A stretch of 64,000 bases of DNA from Alphaproteobacteria bacterium (GTDB lineage: Bacteria; Pseudomonadota; Alphaproteobacteria; Rhodobacterales; Rhodobacteraceae). Below, in pieces: positions 18,074-25,840 of this stretch (positions within the stretch are counted from its first letter, which is position 1; each line of letters starts with the position of its first letter). The notes under the pieces were generated by a model. That model had not been told where the DNA came from, did no database searches, and saw nothing but the letters and a program-made list of their open reading frames with translations. The position numbers and the translations under genes are program-made. The stretch spans positions 1 to 64,000 of the forward strand of contig JAUIIJ010000001.1 in assembly GCA_030431825.1 (NCBI GenBank). The letters run 5' to 3'.

Positions 18074-19944
18074 CAACCGAATTTCGCAAGATGCCGCCGC
18101 GCGCGCCGATGGCGATGCCGGCGCAGGATTTCAGGGCCGCGTTCCATGACCACCGAGCGCCCGGAACATCGCCGTTGCGGGGCACGCGCTGGTGGCGGCT
18201 GATGGCGTTCAGCCCGGCCATCGTGGCGACGCTCGGGCTGACCTGGGTGATTCACGGCTGGTTCTCGGCGCAGGGCATCAGCGTGATCGAGGGCATCCTG
18301 CTGACGTTGATCTGTTTCAACTTCTTCTGGATCGCCTTTTCGGTCAGCACCGTGGCGCTTGGCCTTGTTTCGCTGGCGCGTCGCGAACAGCCGGCGCGCC
18401 CCGTGGCGATGCAGCCGCAAAAGGTCGCGCTGCTGATGCCGATCTACAACGAGGTGCCGTGGTATGTGCTGGGCAATGCGCGCTCGATGCTCGAAGAACT
18501 GCGCGCGCGCGGCGGGCGGCACGATTATTCGATGTTCATCCTCAGCGATACGCAGGATGATGCCATCGCCGCGCAGGAGCAGGCAAGCGTTCAGGCGCTG
18601 CTCGAAACGCTGTCTCCGGGTTTGAAACTCTATTATCGCCGCCGCGTGCGCAACACCGACCGCAAGGTGGGCAATATTGCCGACTGGGTGGCCAACTGGG
18701 GTGCCGACTACCCGGCGATGCTGGTTCTGGATGCGGACAGCCTGATGACCGGGCGCGCGATCCTGCGGCTGACCGATGCGCTGGCCCGCGATCCCGGCGC
18801 GGGATTGATCCAGAGCTTTCCGCAGCTGATCGGCGCGCAGACCGTGTTTGCCCGGATGCAGCAATTCGCCAATGGCGTCTATGGCGCGGCGCTGGCCGAA
18901 GGTCTGGCGCGCTGGTGCGGGCAGGAGGGCAACTACTGGGGTCACAACGCGATCATCCGCACGGCGGCCTTTGCCTCTTGTGCCGGGTTGCCGCATCTGC
19001 GCTCGTGGCGCGGCCAGGACCAGCTGATCATGAGCCATGACTTTGTCGAGGCCGGATTGCTGCGGCGGGCGGGCTGGGGCGTGCGGTTCCTGCCGCGCAT
19101 CCGGGGCAGTTACGAGGAGACCCCGCAGACCCTGATCGATCATATCCAGCGTGACCGGCGCTGGTGCCAGGGCAACCTGCAACATCTCAATCTGCTGTGG
19201 TCGCGCGGGTTCCGCTCGATTTCACGGTTTCACATGTTCAACGGCGCGGTTGGCTATCTGATGTCGCCGATCTGGTTCGCGCTGCTGGTGATGTGGGCGC
19301 TGATCGGCATGGGCGAGGACGCGAGCGTTCTGACCTATTTCAGCGAAAGCAACCCGACCATGCCGAGCTGGCCGGAACTGACCGAGACGCGGCATGTGCT
19401 CATCATCGTGCTGATGTACGCGATGCTGCTGGTGCCCAAGCTCATGGGCATTGCCGCGCTCCCTCTGAGCGGCATCCGGTTCAACGAATTCGGCGGCGGT
19501 CTGTGGTTCGCGCTGTCCTTCCTGTCCGAGGTGCTGCTCTCGGTGATCTATGCGCCGATCCTGATGGTGCAGCAGATGATCGCCGTGTTCCGGACCCTGC
19601 TGGGGCTGCAACGGGGCTGGTCGCCGCAGGCGCGCGCGGGCGGGCATTACGGGTTGGGCACGTTGATGACATGCCACGCGCTGGAAACCGTCAGCGGACT
19701 GGCCCTGACGGCCGGAATCATCGCCGGGCTGGTGTCGCCCTGGCTGTCGCCGATTGCCTTCAGCCTGTTGTGCGCGGTGCCCCTGTCGGCGCTCAGCGGT
19801 TATTCGATGTCGGGCCGGGCGCGGACATGGCTGGGCACGCGGGAAGATTACCGCGAGCCGCTGATCACGCAGGCGGCGCGTCACTATCGCACCGAACTGA
19901 AGTCGGTTCTCGAACGCGGCAAGGTGCAAACCCCCGCCGAGTGA
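18070..19944 (+). CDS. opgH: Glucan glucosyltransferase OpgH/MdoH
   Basis: OpgH is the inner-membrane GT2 glucosyltransferase that builds the osmoregulated periplasmic glucan backbone from UDP-glucose. The 624-residue protein has two N-terminal helices, then a cytoplasmic GT domain with LLMPIYNE, VLDADSLMTG (DxD) and the processive-enzyme motif DRRWCQGN (Q/RxxRW type). Several C-terminal helices follow. It is about 220 residues shorter than E. coli OpgH (847). The ATG at 18070 overlaps the opgG stop. R. sphaeroides has an additional opgI between G and H, which is absent here. Confidence 0.93.
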   Translation: MTTEFRKMPPRAPMAMPAQDFRAAFHDHRAPGTSPLRGTRWWRLMAFSPAIVATLGLTWVIHGWFSAQGISVIEGILLTLICFNFFWIAFSVSTVALGLVSLARREQPARPVAMQPQKVALLMPIYNEVPWYVLGNARSMLEELRARGGRHDYSMFILSDTQDDAIAAQEQASVQALLETLSPGLKLYYRRRVRNTDRKVGNIADWVANWGADYPAMLVLDADSLMTGRAILRLTDALARDPGAGLIQSFPQLIGAQTVFARMQQFANGVYGAALAEGLARWCGQEGNYWGHNAIIRTAAFASCAGLPHLRSWRGQDQLIMSHDFVEAGLLRRAGWGVRFLPRIRGSYEETPQTLIDHIQRDRRWCQGNLQHLNLLWSRGFRSISRFHMFNGAVGYLMSPIWFALLVMWALIGMGEDASVLTYFSESNPTMPSWPELTETRHVLIIVLMYAMLLVPKLMGIAALPLSGIRFNEFGGGLWFALSFLSEVLLSVIYAPILMVQQMIAVFRTLLGLQRGWSPQARAGGHYGLGTLMTCHALETVSGLALTAGIIAGLVSPWLSPIAFSLLCAVPLSALSGYSMSGRARTWLGTREDYREPLITQAARHYRTELKSVLERGKVQTPAE

Positions 19945-20038
19945 GCCGGGTGCCTCGGGGCGGCAGCGAAGGGCAAGCGCCGCCCGGCGCCCTGACCACA
20001 TCGCATTTCGGCAAGCGCCGGGCGCGAGGTGCACCGCG

Positions 20039-20869
20039 TCAGTTGGTCGGGCGGTCCTCGAACCAGTCAAGGATCATGCCCGGCCAGTCGCGGGGAATGG
20101 CGTGGCCACCGGGAAACAGGGCGAGTTCTAGTGCGCTGTCCGGTGCGCATCTGCTCCAGGCACGCCGCCAGAACTGCCCGGTCTGTGCATAGGCGGTCGG
20201 CTTTTCGTCCGGGCAAAGGTTGGCGGCCCGCCAGATTTCGAGCCCCGCAAAGATGTCGCCCTGCCGGTACTGCCCGCCGCCCAGTGCGCGGCCCTCCAGC
20301 GGCACGGTCCCGTCACGCCAGCCATGTGTGTGGAACAGCCGCACCGGGCCGGCACATTGCGCCGGATGCGGTCGCCAGAACCCGCCGGCGACCGGCGCGT
20401 ATGCGGCGAACGCCTCGGGCTCCGCGCAGGCGAGATAGTTCACCATGAACGCGCCCCCGGAAAAACCTGCCAGAATGGTCCGGTCGGGATCGAGGTCGAA
20501 CCGCTCGGCGGCATCGTCGCGCACCCGTTGCAGGAATTCGATTTCATCCCGGCCGTCCCAGCCCGGATAGAACCGCCAGCCATAGCCGTTGCCCGACCCC
20601 ACGCTGCGCGAACCGGTCGGAGCGACAAGCGCATAGCCACGCTCCAGCAATCCCTCGACCAGGCCGCTATTCCCGAGCGTTGCCGCGCCGCTGCTGCCCC
20701 AGCCATGCAGGAACATGACCATCGGGGTCGTCGCGGTCGGGGTGTCGGGCAGGGCGACATGGTATTCGCCATCTTCGATGAGGCAGGGTGCCTGATCCGG
20801 GCCGCAATCCGCGTTTGCGGCACCCGCGAGCACGGTCAACAAAAGGGCCGGGGCCATGATGGTCTTCAT
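20039..20869 (-). CDS. Secreted alpha/beta-hydrolase of the PHB depolymerase/feruloyl esterase (LpqC) type
   Basis: The 276-residue protein has an N-terminal signal peptide (KTIMAPALLLTVLAGAANA) and an alpha/beta-hydrolase core. The oxyanion region is MFLHGWGSSG, the nucleophile elbow is GFSGG, and the likely catalytic His is in FPGGHAIPRDW near the C-terminus. Several paired cysteines suggest periplasmic disulfides. The family includes polyhydroxybutyrate depolymerases and feruloyl esterases. The substrate cannot be decided. Its ATG overlaps the stop of the upstream membrane rhodanese (ATGA), so the two secreted or anchored proteins are coupled. Confidence 0.85.
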   Translation of the reverse strand: MKTIMAPALLLTVLAGAANADCGPDQAPCLIEDGEYHVALPDTPTATTPMVMFLHGWGSSGAATLGNSGLVEGLLERGYALVAPTGSRSVGSGNGYGWRFYPGWDGRDEIEFLQRVRDDAAERFDLDPDRTILAGFSGGAFMVNYLACAEPEAFAAYAPVAGGFWRPHPAQCAGPVRLFHTHGWRDGTVPLEGRALGGGQYRQGDIFAGLEIWRAANLCPDEKPTAYAQTGQFWRRAWSRCAPDSALELALFPGGHAIPRDWPGMILDWFEDRPTN

Positions 20870-21333
20870 TCGCTCGTCTCCGCTATTGATGTGACCGGCA
20901 AGTTGCTGGCGAGCCAGCCCGGTCCGGCCGCCGATCCGAGCATGCCTTCTGGCACGTCAATGATGTCGGTATAGCCCGCCGCGCTCAGCGCCTGCGCCAT
21001 GCGGGCCGAACGCACTCCCCGCGCGCAGATCAGAGCGATGGGCCGCGAACGATCGGCGCCTGCGAGTGCGGCAAGCGCCGCCTGGAAATCCGGACGCCGC
21101 ATGTCCAGCGGGCTGGCCCCGGCGGGAATGCCGGTGCGCTTCCATTCCTCGGGACGGCGAATGTCGACGAGGACGAGTTCGCCCCTGGAGGCAAGCTCAT
21201 GGGCCTGTTCGACGCTGACCGAACCGCCGGCATAATCCGGCGGGACCAAGGACAGGCGATAGGCAACCAGCGCCGCCGCCACGGCCAGCAGAACGACGCC
21301 GATCAGGATGCGATATCGTTTCATGCGGTCCAT
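20866..21333 (-). CDS. Membrane-anchored rhodanese-like protein
   Basis: With the start at 21333 (MDRMKRYRIL) the protein has 155 residues; an ATG three codons later is equally possible. One N-terminal helix (ILIGVVLLAVAAALVAYRLSL) anchors a periplasmic rhodanese domain. The domain shows ELVLVDIRRPEEWKRTGIPAGA and the active-site loop ICARGVRSARMAQAL with the catalytic Cys. Rhodaneses move sulfane sulfur, but the acceptor is unknown. The gene is coupled to the downstream secreted esterase and divergent from the Mrp operon. Confidence 0.83.
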   Translation of the reverse strand: MDRMKRYRILIGVVLLAVAAALVAYRLSLVPPDYAGGSVSVEQAHELASRGELVLVDIRRPEEWKRTGIPAGASPLDMRRPDFQAALAALAGADRSRPIALICARGVRSARMAQALSAAGYTDIIDVPEGMLGSAAGPGWLASNLPVTSIAETSE

Positions 21334-21704
21334 CTTTGCGCGCCGTGAAGGGGCGATATCCGGGAGTGGCAAATCATGTGGATTTGAATATCACGTCTGG
21401 ATCGGAACGCACGCCACGCGCGAAGGAACGGCGATCAAGTTCGCGTTAGTTCGGCAGGCTTCCGCATGGCCGAAACTGACTGACGGAGAGACCCGTACGG
21501 CACAGGATGTTCGCGAAAAGACCGTTGCGGCCAAGCTGTTGCAACGGGTGAGCATGGCCCGCCATGCAGCGGATAGAAAAGGGATTTTGCGGACAGGACC
21601 AAGGCGGTTTCCGGTTCCTTATATACAATCAAAACGATATTTCCTAGTATTTCTACGAATCAAGAAAAGAACAATTTCCATCCGCGAAACAGAAACTGTC
21701 AGGG
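21334..21704. other. 371-bp divergent intergenic region upstream of the Mrp operon
   Basis: No convincing gene was found. The right-hand part (about 21615-21700) is distinctly AT-rich compared with the surroundings and contains TTATATACAAT at about 21617. This suggests that the promoter of the antiporter operon lies there, but no clean -35/-10 pair with normal spacing could be assigned. Short frames here lack ribosome binding sites. Confidence 0.5.
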
Positions 21705-22214
21705 ATGGAGCAACGGGTGGGGAAACTTCAGGTGCGATTGATCGGAACCGCGATATTTCTATCGGCGCTCTGGCTCCTGATGTCCGGTCTCTACAAGCCG
21801 TTGATCCTCGGATTGGGCGCGGTCTCGGTGCTGCTCGTGGTCTATGTGCTGCACCGTATGGACAGCGTTGACGAGGACCGGGTGACGCTGCCGCTGTCGC
21901 CGATTGCGAGCATCGGATATTTCTTCTGGCTGCTGGTCGAGATCGCCCGGGCCAACTGGGCCGTGACCAAGATCGTGTTGTCGCCGAAAATGCCGATCAC
22001 CCAGCATCTGTTCGCCGTCCCCTATACGCAGAAATCCGATGTCGGGCAGGTGATCTTTGCAAACTCGATCACGCTGACGCCGGGCACGCTGACGGTCGAG
22101 ACCGACCTCGGGTATTTCCTGGTGCATGCCCTGGACTATTCGCCTGACGATCTGGTGGCGCTGGCCGACATGGACGCGCATGTTACCGCCATTGAAACGG
22201 AGCGTGCGGGTTGA
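21705..22214 (+). CDS. mnhE: Na+/H+ antiporter subunit E (Mrp/Mnh type)
   Basis: MrpE is a small membrane subunit needed for assembly of the multisubunit Na+/H+ antiporter. The 169-residue protein has two N-terminal helices, a third around SPIASIGYFFWLLVEIARANW and the family segment AVTKIVLSP. A soluble C-terminal part follows with the hallmark VIFANSITLTPGTLTVE and ALDYSPDDL. It is the first gene of a long operon. Its stop overlaps mnhF in TGATG. A GTG four codons downstream is a minor alternative start. Confidence 0.92.
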   Translation: MEQRVGKLQVRLIGTAIFLSALWLLMSGLYKPLILGLGAVSVLLVVYVLHRMDSVDEDRVTLPLSPIASIGYFFWLLVEIARANWAVTKIVLSPKMPITQHLFAVPYTQKSDVGQVIFANSITLTPGTLTVETDLGYFLVHALDYSPDDLVALADMDAHVTAIETERAG

Positions 22215-22501
22215 TGTTCGTTGTTGCAACCGTGTCGCTGTTCATCGCGATGATCCTTGTGCTGATCCGTCTGTTCGCGGGGCCGTCGCTCTATGACCGG
22301 GTTCTGGCGCTGAACTCGTTCGGGACGCATACGGTGCTGTTCATCGGGGTCATCGGTTTCCTGATGGGACGCCCGGATTTTCTCGATATCGCGCTGCTTT
22401 ATGCGCTGATCAACTTTGTCGGCACCATCGCGATCCTCAAGTACTTTCGCTATCGTGCCATCGGCGACGTGCGCCGCGACGTGAGCGAGGCGGACAGTTG
22501 A
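22214..22501 (+). CDS. mnhF: Na+/H+ antiporter subunit F (Mrp/Mnh type)
   Basis: The 95-residue protein has three transmembrane helices. It carries the MrpF signature RLFAGPSLYDRVLALNSFGT followed by GRPDFLDIALLYALINFVGTIAILKYF. It is a small structural subunit of the Mrp antiporter membrane arm. The start ATG is shared with the mnhE stop (TGATG). The length is normal for the family. Confidence 0.92.
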   Translation: MFVVATVSLFIAMILVLIRLFAGPSLYDRVLALNSFGTHTVLFIGVIGFLMGRPDFLDIALLYALINFVGTIAILKYFRYRAIGDVRRDVSEADS

Positions 22502-22505
22502 ACCC

Positions 22506-22856
22506 ATGGATATGATCGTCGAAGTCCTCAGCTGGGTGTTCATCGTTTCGGGATCGTTCTTCACGATCGTCGGCTCTCTCGGCGTGCTGCGCCTGCCGGA
22601 TTTCTGGACGCGGTTGCATGGCATGTCGATCAGCGACAGCGCCGGCGTCATCCTGTTGATCCTGGGCATGGCGATGCAGGCGGGGCTGACACTCATCACG
22701 GTGAAACTCTTCATCATTCTGGCCTTCCTTTTCATCACCGGACCGACCTCGACCCACGCGGTCGCCAATGCGGCGCTGGTATCGGGGCTCAAACCGCGTT
22801 CCGATGTGCCGCCCGAAAAGGATCCCGAATTCAATCCAAACCCCGATAGCAAGTAA
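22506..22856 (+). CDS. mnhG: Na+/H+ antiporter subunit G (Mrp/Mnh type)
   Basis: The 116-residue protein has three helices and the MrpG motifs GSFFTIVGSLGVLRLPDFWTRLHGMS and FLFITGPTSTHAVANAAL. A polar C-terminal tail of about 20 residues follows. The start is four bases after mnhF, with ATGs at 22506 and 22512 both possible. The next gene follows in the same frame after the stop, which matters for that gene's unclear start. Confidence 0.92.
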   Translation: MDMIVEVLSWVFIVSGSFFTIVGSLGVLRLPDFWTRLHGMSISDSAGVILLILGMAMQAGLTLITVKLFIILAFLFITGPTSTHAVANAALVSGLKPRSDVPPEKDPEFNPNPDSK

Positions 22857-22868
22857 GGCTGGCCCGAA

Positions 22869-23423
22869 ATAGAGATCTATAGCGATATCATTCTGTTCAT
22901 ACTGCTGGTGCTGACGGCGCTGGCGGTGGTGCGCGCGCAGAGCCTTTTTGCGACCGCGATGCTGTCAGGGGCGTTCAGCCTGTTGTCGGCGCTGCTGTTC
23001 GTGACACTGGATGCGGTCGATGTCGCTTTCACCGAGGCCGCCGTGGGGGCGGGGATCTCGACGGTGCTGATGCTGGGCACGCTGGCGTTGACGGCGCGGT
23101 TCGAGCGCCCGGCGACCCATTCGCCCGTCATCCCGCTCTTCGTGGTTTTTGTCACCGGTGCGGCGCTGATATATGGCACGCTGGACATGCCGAATTTCGG
23201 CGATCCCAATGCCCCGGCCCAGGTTCATCTGGCTCCGGACTTCATCCAGAACAGCCCGCATGAGATCGACGTCCCCAATATCGTGACGGCCATTCTGGCC
23301 AGTTATCGCGGGTTCGACACGCTGGGCGAGGTTGCGGTGGTCTTTACCGCCGGGGTCGGTGTTCTGCTGTTGCTCAGCGGGCTGCGCCACCGCCGTCGCC
23401 GCCAAGGGAAAGAGGACAGCTGA
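22869..23423 (+). CDS. MrpA C-terminal-like subunit (DUF4040/MbhD-MbhE type) with uncertain start
   Basis: The protein corresponds to the C-terminal domains of full-length MrpA, here a separate gene. The DUF4040/MbhD part is AQSLFATAMLSGAFSLLSALLFVTLDAVDVAFTEAAVGAGISTVLMLGTLALTAR (split over helices 2-3). The MbhE-like part is RGFDTLGEVAVVFTAGVGVLLLL. The only standard in-frame start is GTG at 22908, which would cut off most of the first helix. The reading frame upstream encodes IEIYSDIILFILLVLTALAV, a complete first helix, beginning at an ATA (22869) ten bases after TAAGG. I place the start there tentatively, which gives 184 residues. The stop overlaps mnhB (TGATG). Confidence 0.8.
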   Translation: MEIYSDIILFILLVLTALAVVRAQSLFATAMLSGAFSLLSALLFVTLDAVDVAFTEAAVGAGISTVLMLGTLALTARFERPATHSPVIPLFVVFVTGAALIYGTLDMPNFGDPNAPAQVHLAPDFIQNSPHEIDVPNIVTAILASYRGFDTLGEVAVVFTAGVGVLLLLSGLRHRRRRQGKEDS

Positions 23424-23863
23424 TGCGCCACCACCTGATCCTGCGCGTGGTGACCAAGCTGTTGATCGGCGTCATCATGCTGTTCGCGCTCTATGTGCAG
23501 TTTCACGGAGACTATTCGCCGGGCGGCGGTTTTCAGGCCGGGGTCATTATGTCTGTCGCGTTCATCATCTATTCCGTGGTGTTCAGCCTCGCCGATGCGC
23601 AAAAGGTGCTGCCCCCCTGGTTCGTGCACAAGCTGATGGCGGTCGGCCTGCTGCTCTATGCGCTGACCGGGGTCTACAGCATGTTCGCCGGTTACAATTA
23701 TCTCGACTATGACGCGATCAACCCGGAGCACCCCGTGAGCGGGCAGCATAACGGTATCATCCTCATCGAACTTGGCGTCGGCATCACCGTGACCGCCGTG
23801 ATGGTGACGATCTTCTATGCCTTCGCGTCGCGCACACCACCGATGGATGACGAAGCATGGTAA
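23423..23863 (+). CDS. mnhB: Na+/H+ antiporter subunit B (Mrp/Mnh type)
   Basis: The 146-residue protein has four helices and the MrpB signature FHGDYSPGGGFQAGVIMSVAFIIY. A later helix is GIILIELGVGITVTAVMVTIFYAF. It belongs to the membrane arm of the Mrp antiporter. The ATG overlaps the preceding stop, and the gene overlaps mnhC by seven bases. Confidence 0.92.
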   Translation: MRHHLILRVVTKLLIGVIMLFALYVQFHGDYSPGGGFQAGVIMSVAFIIYSVVFSLADAQKVLPPWFVHKLMAVGLLLYALTGVYSMFAGYNYLDYDAINPEHPVSGQHNGIILIELGVGITVTAVMVTIFYAFASRTPPMDDEAW

Positions 23864-24300
23864 AGGAGTTTGGCCTGGACTGGACCTTTGTCATCGGACA
23901 CCTGAATTACTGGCTGTTCATCATTCTGATGATGACCGGCCTTTATATCGTGGTCGCCAAGGGCAATCTGGTGAAAAAGATCGTAGGGCTGAACATCTTT
24001 CAGACCGCGGTTTTCATGCTCTACATTTCCGTGGGCAAGGTGAAGGGCGGGACCGCCCCGATCTTTCCGGTCGACATGAATATCGATCCGGATGTTCTTT
24101 ACTCCAACCCGCTGCCGCATGTCCTGATCCTCACCGCCATTGTGGTGGGCGTGGCGACAACGTCGCTGGGGCTGGCGCTGGCGGTGCGCATCCGCGAGGA
24201 ATACGGTACGATCGAGGAAGACAGCATTCAGAAAATAGACAGGGATACCTGCCTGCAGGATGCCAACCTGCATAGCGAAGTCGCGAGCGAGCCGCGCTGA
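23857..24300 (+). CDS. mnhC: Na+/H+ antiporter subunit C (NuoK-like)
   Basis: MrpC is homologous to NuoK of complex I. The 147-residue protein has three helices with YWLFIILMMTGLYIVVAKGN, KKIVGLNIFQTAVFMLYISVG and PLPHVLILTAIVVGVATTSLGLALAVRI. It has the usual hydrophilic stretch GGTAPIFPVD between helices 2 and 3. A polar tail follows. The stop overlaps the next gene by one base (TGATG). Confidence 0.92.
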   Translation: MVKEFGLDWTFVIGHLNYWLFIILMMTGLYIVVAKGNLVKKIVGLNIFQTAVFMLYISVGKVKGGTAPIFPVDMNIDPDVLYSNPLPHVLILTAIVVGVATTSLGLALAVRIREEYGTIEEDSIQKIDRDTCLQDANLHSEVASEPR

Positions 24301-25832
24301 TGGCGACCGAGACTGTGGTTCATACGGCGCTCACGCTGACCGATCAATTGCCGGCGCTGCAGATCGTCGTGCCGTTTGTCGCCGCACCGTTGATCGTGTT
24401 GCTGGGGGGGCGCAGATGGGCCTGGCCGATTGCCTTTGCGGCCAGCCTGGCGTCGCTGGTGATTGCGGCGTTGCTGCTGGCCTCGGTTCTGGATGGCAGC
24501 ATCATTTCCTATCACATGGGGGGCTGGGCACCGCCGGTCGGGATCGAATACCGCGTCGATGCCGCCAACGCCTTCGTGCTGTTGCTGGTTTCGGCGATCA
24601 GTACCGTGGTACTGCCCTATGCGCGCACCAGCATCGCCCGAGAGGTGTCCGAGCGGCACCACGCGCTGTTTTACACCGCGTATCTCTTGTGTTTCAGCGG
24701 GCTGATGGGCGTTGCAATCACCGGCGATGCGTTCAACGTCTTCGTGTTCCTCGAGATTTCGTCGCTCTCGACCTATGTCTTGATCGCGCAGGGCGCAGAG
24801 CGCGACAGGCGGGCGCTGACGGCGTCCTATGACTACCTGATAATGGGAACGATCGGTGCCACGTTCTTCGTGATCGGGATCGGTTTCCTCTACATGGCGA
24901 CCGGCACGCTGAACCTCGCGGACCTGGCGGACCGGATCGCGGACAAGGGCGACAGCCGAACCATCCGCGCGGCCTTTGCCTTCATCGTCGTGGGGATCGG
25001 GTTGAAAGTGGCGATGTACCCGGTGCATCGGTGGCTGCCCAACGCCTATACCTACGCGCCCTCGGCCATTACCGCATTCCTTGCGGCGACGGCCACCAAG
25101 GTCGCGGTCTACGTGTTGCTGCGCTTTGTCTTTTCGGTGTTCCAGCCGGCCTTCATATTCGAGGTCCACACGCTGGAGTTCATCATCCTGCCCTTCGCGC
25201 TCGTGGCGATGTTCGCGTGCAGCTTTGTTGCCGTTTTCCAGAGCGATTTCAAGATGATGCTGGCGTTTTCCAGCGTCGCGCAGATCGGCTACATCCTGCT
25301 GGGTATCTCGTTTCTGAACGAAACCGGCGTCACGGCGGCGGTCATCCACCTGTTCAATCACGGCATCACCAAGGCGGCGCTGTTCATGGCCGTGGGGGCC
25401 TATGTCTACAGTGCGGGCGGATCGTTTTACGACACGATGCAGGGTCTTGGACGGCGGATGCCCCTGACCTCGGCGGCGGTCGTGATTGCCGGGCTCAGCC
25501 TGATCGGAGTTCCGGGCACCGCAGGGTTCATTTCCAAGTGGGTGCTGGTGCAGGGCGCGTTGGAAAAAGGGTGGTGGCCGGTGGCGATCCTGATCGTTGG
25601 CTCCAGCCTGCTTGCGGTGATCTATATCTGGCGGGTGATCGAAGTGCTCTACCTGCAACCCACCCCCGAGGATTCGCGGGTGCGTGAGGTGCCGATGTCG
25701 ATGCTGGTGCCGATCTGGATCATGACACTCGCCTGCATCTGGTTCGGCCTGAATACAGACATGACGATGAGCGCGGCACAGGCGGCGGCGCGCGGTCTGC
25801 TGGCGGGGTCTGCCGGGATGATGGGGCAATAG
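24300..25832 (+). CDS. mnhD: Monovalent cation/H+ antiporter subunit D (NuoN/NuoM-like)
   Basis: The 510-residue protein has about fourteen helices and the proton-channel motifs of the ND2/4/5 family. The helix-7 Lys region is KVAMYPVHRWLPNAYTYAPSAITAFLAATATK, and DFKMMLAFSSVAQIGYILLG and LFNHGITKAALFMAVGAYVY follow. The PNAYTYAPSAITAFLAATATKV stretch is MrpD-like rather than MrpA-like. It is one of three ND-type subunits in this operon. Confidence 0.9.
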   Translation: MATETVVHTALTLTDQLPALQIVVPFVAAPLIVLLGGRRWAWPIAFAASLASLVIAALLLASVLDGSIISYHMGGWAPPVGIEYRVDAANAFVLLLVSAISTVVLPYARTSIAREVSERHHALFYTAYLLCFSGLMGVAITGDAFNVFVFLEISSLSTYVLIAQGAERDRRALTASYDYLIMGTIGATFFVIGIGFLYMATGTLNLADLADRIADKGDSRTIRAAFAFIVVGIGLKVAMYPVHRWLPNAYTYAPSAITAFLAATATKVAVYVLLRFVFSVFQPAFIFEVHTLEFIILPFALVAMFACSFVAVFQSDFKMMLAFSSVAQIGYILLGISFLNETGVTAAVIHLFNHGITKAALFMAVGAYVYSAGGSFYDTMQGLGRRMPLTSAAVVIAGLSLIGVPGTAGFISKWVLVQGALEKGWWPVAILIVGSSLLAVIYIWRVIEVLYLQPTPEDSRVREVPMSMLVPIWIMTLACIWFGLNTDMTMSAAQAAARGLLAGSAGMMGQ

Positions 25833-25840
25833 GGGGCGGC

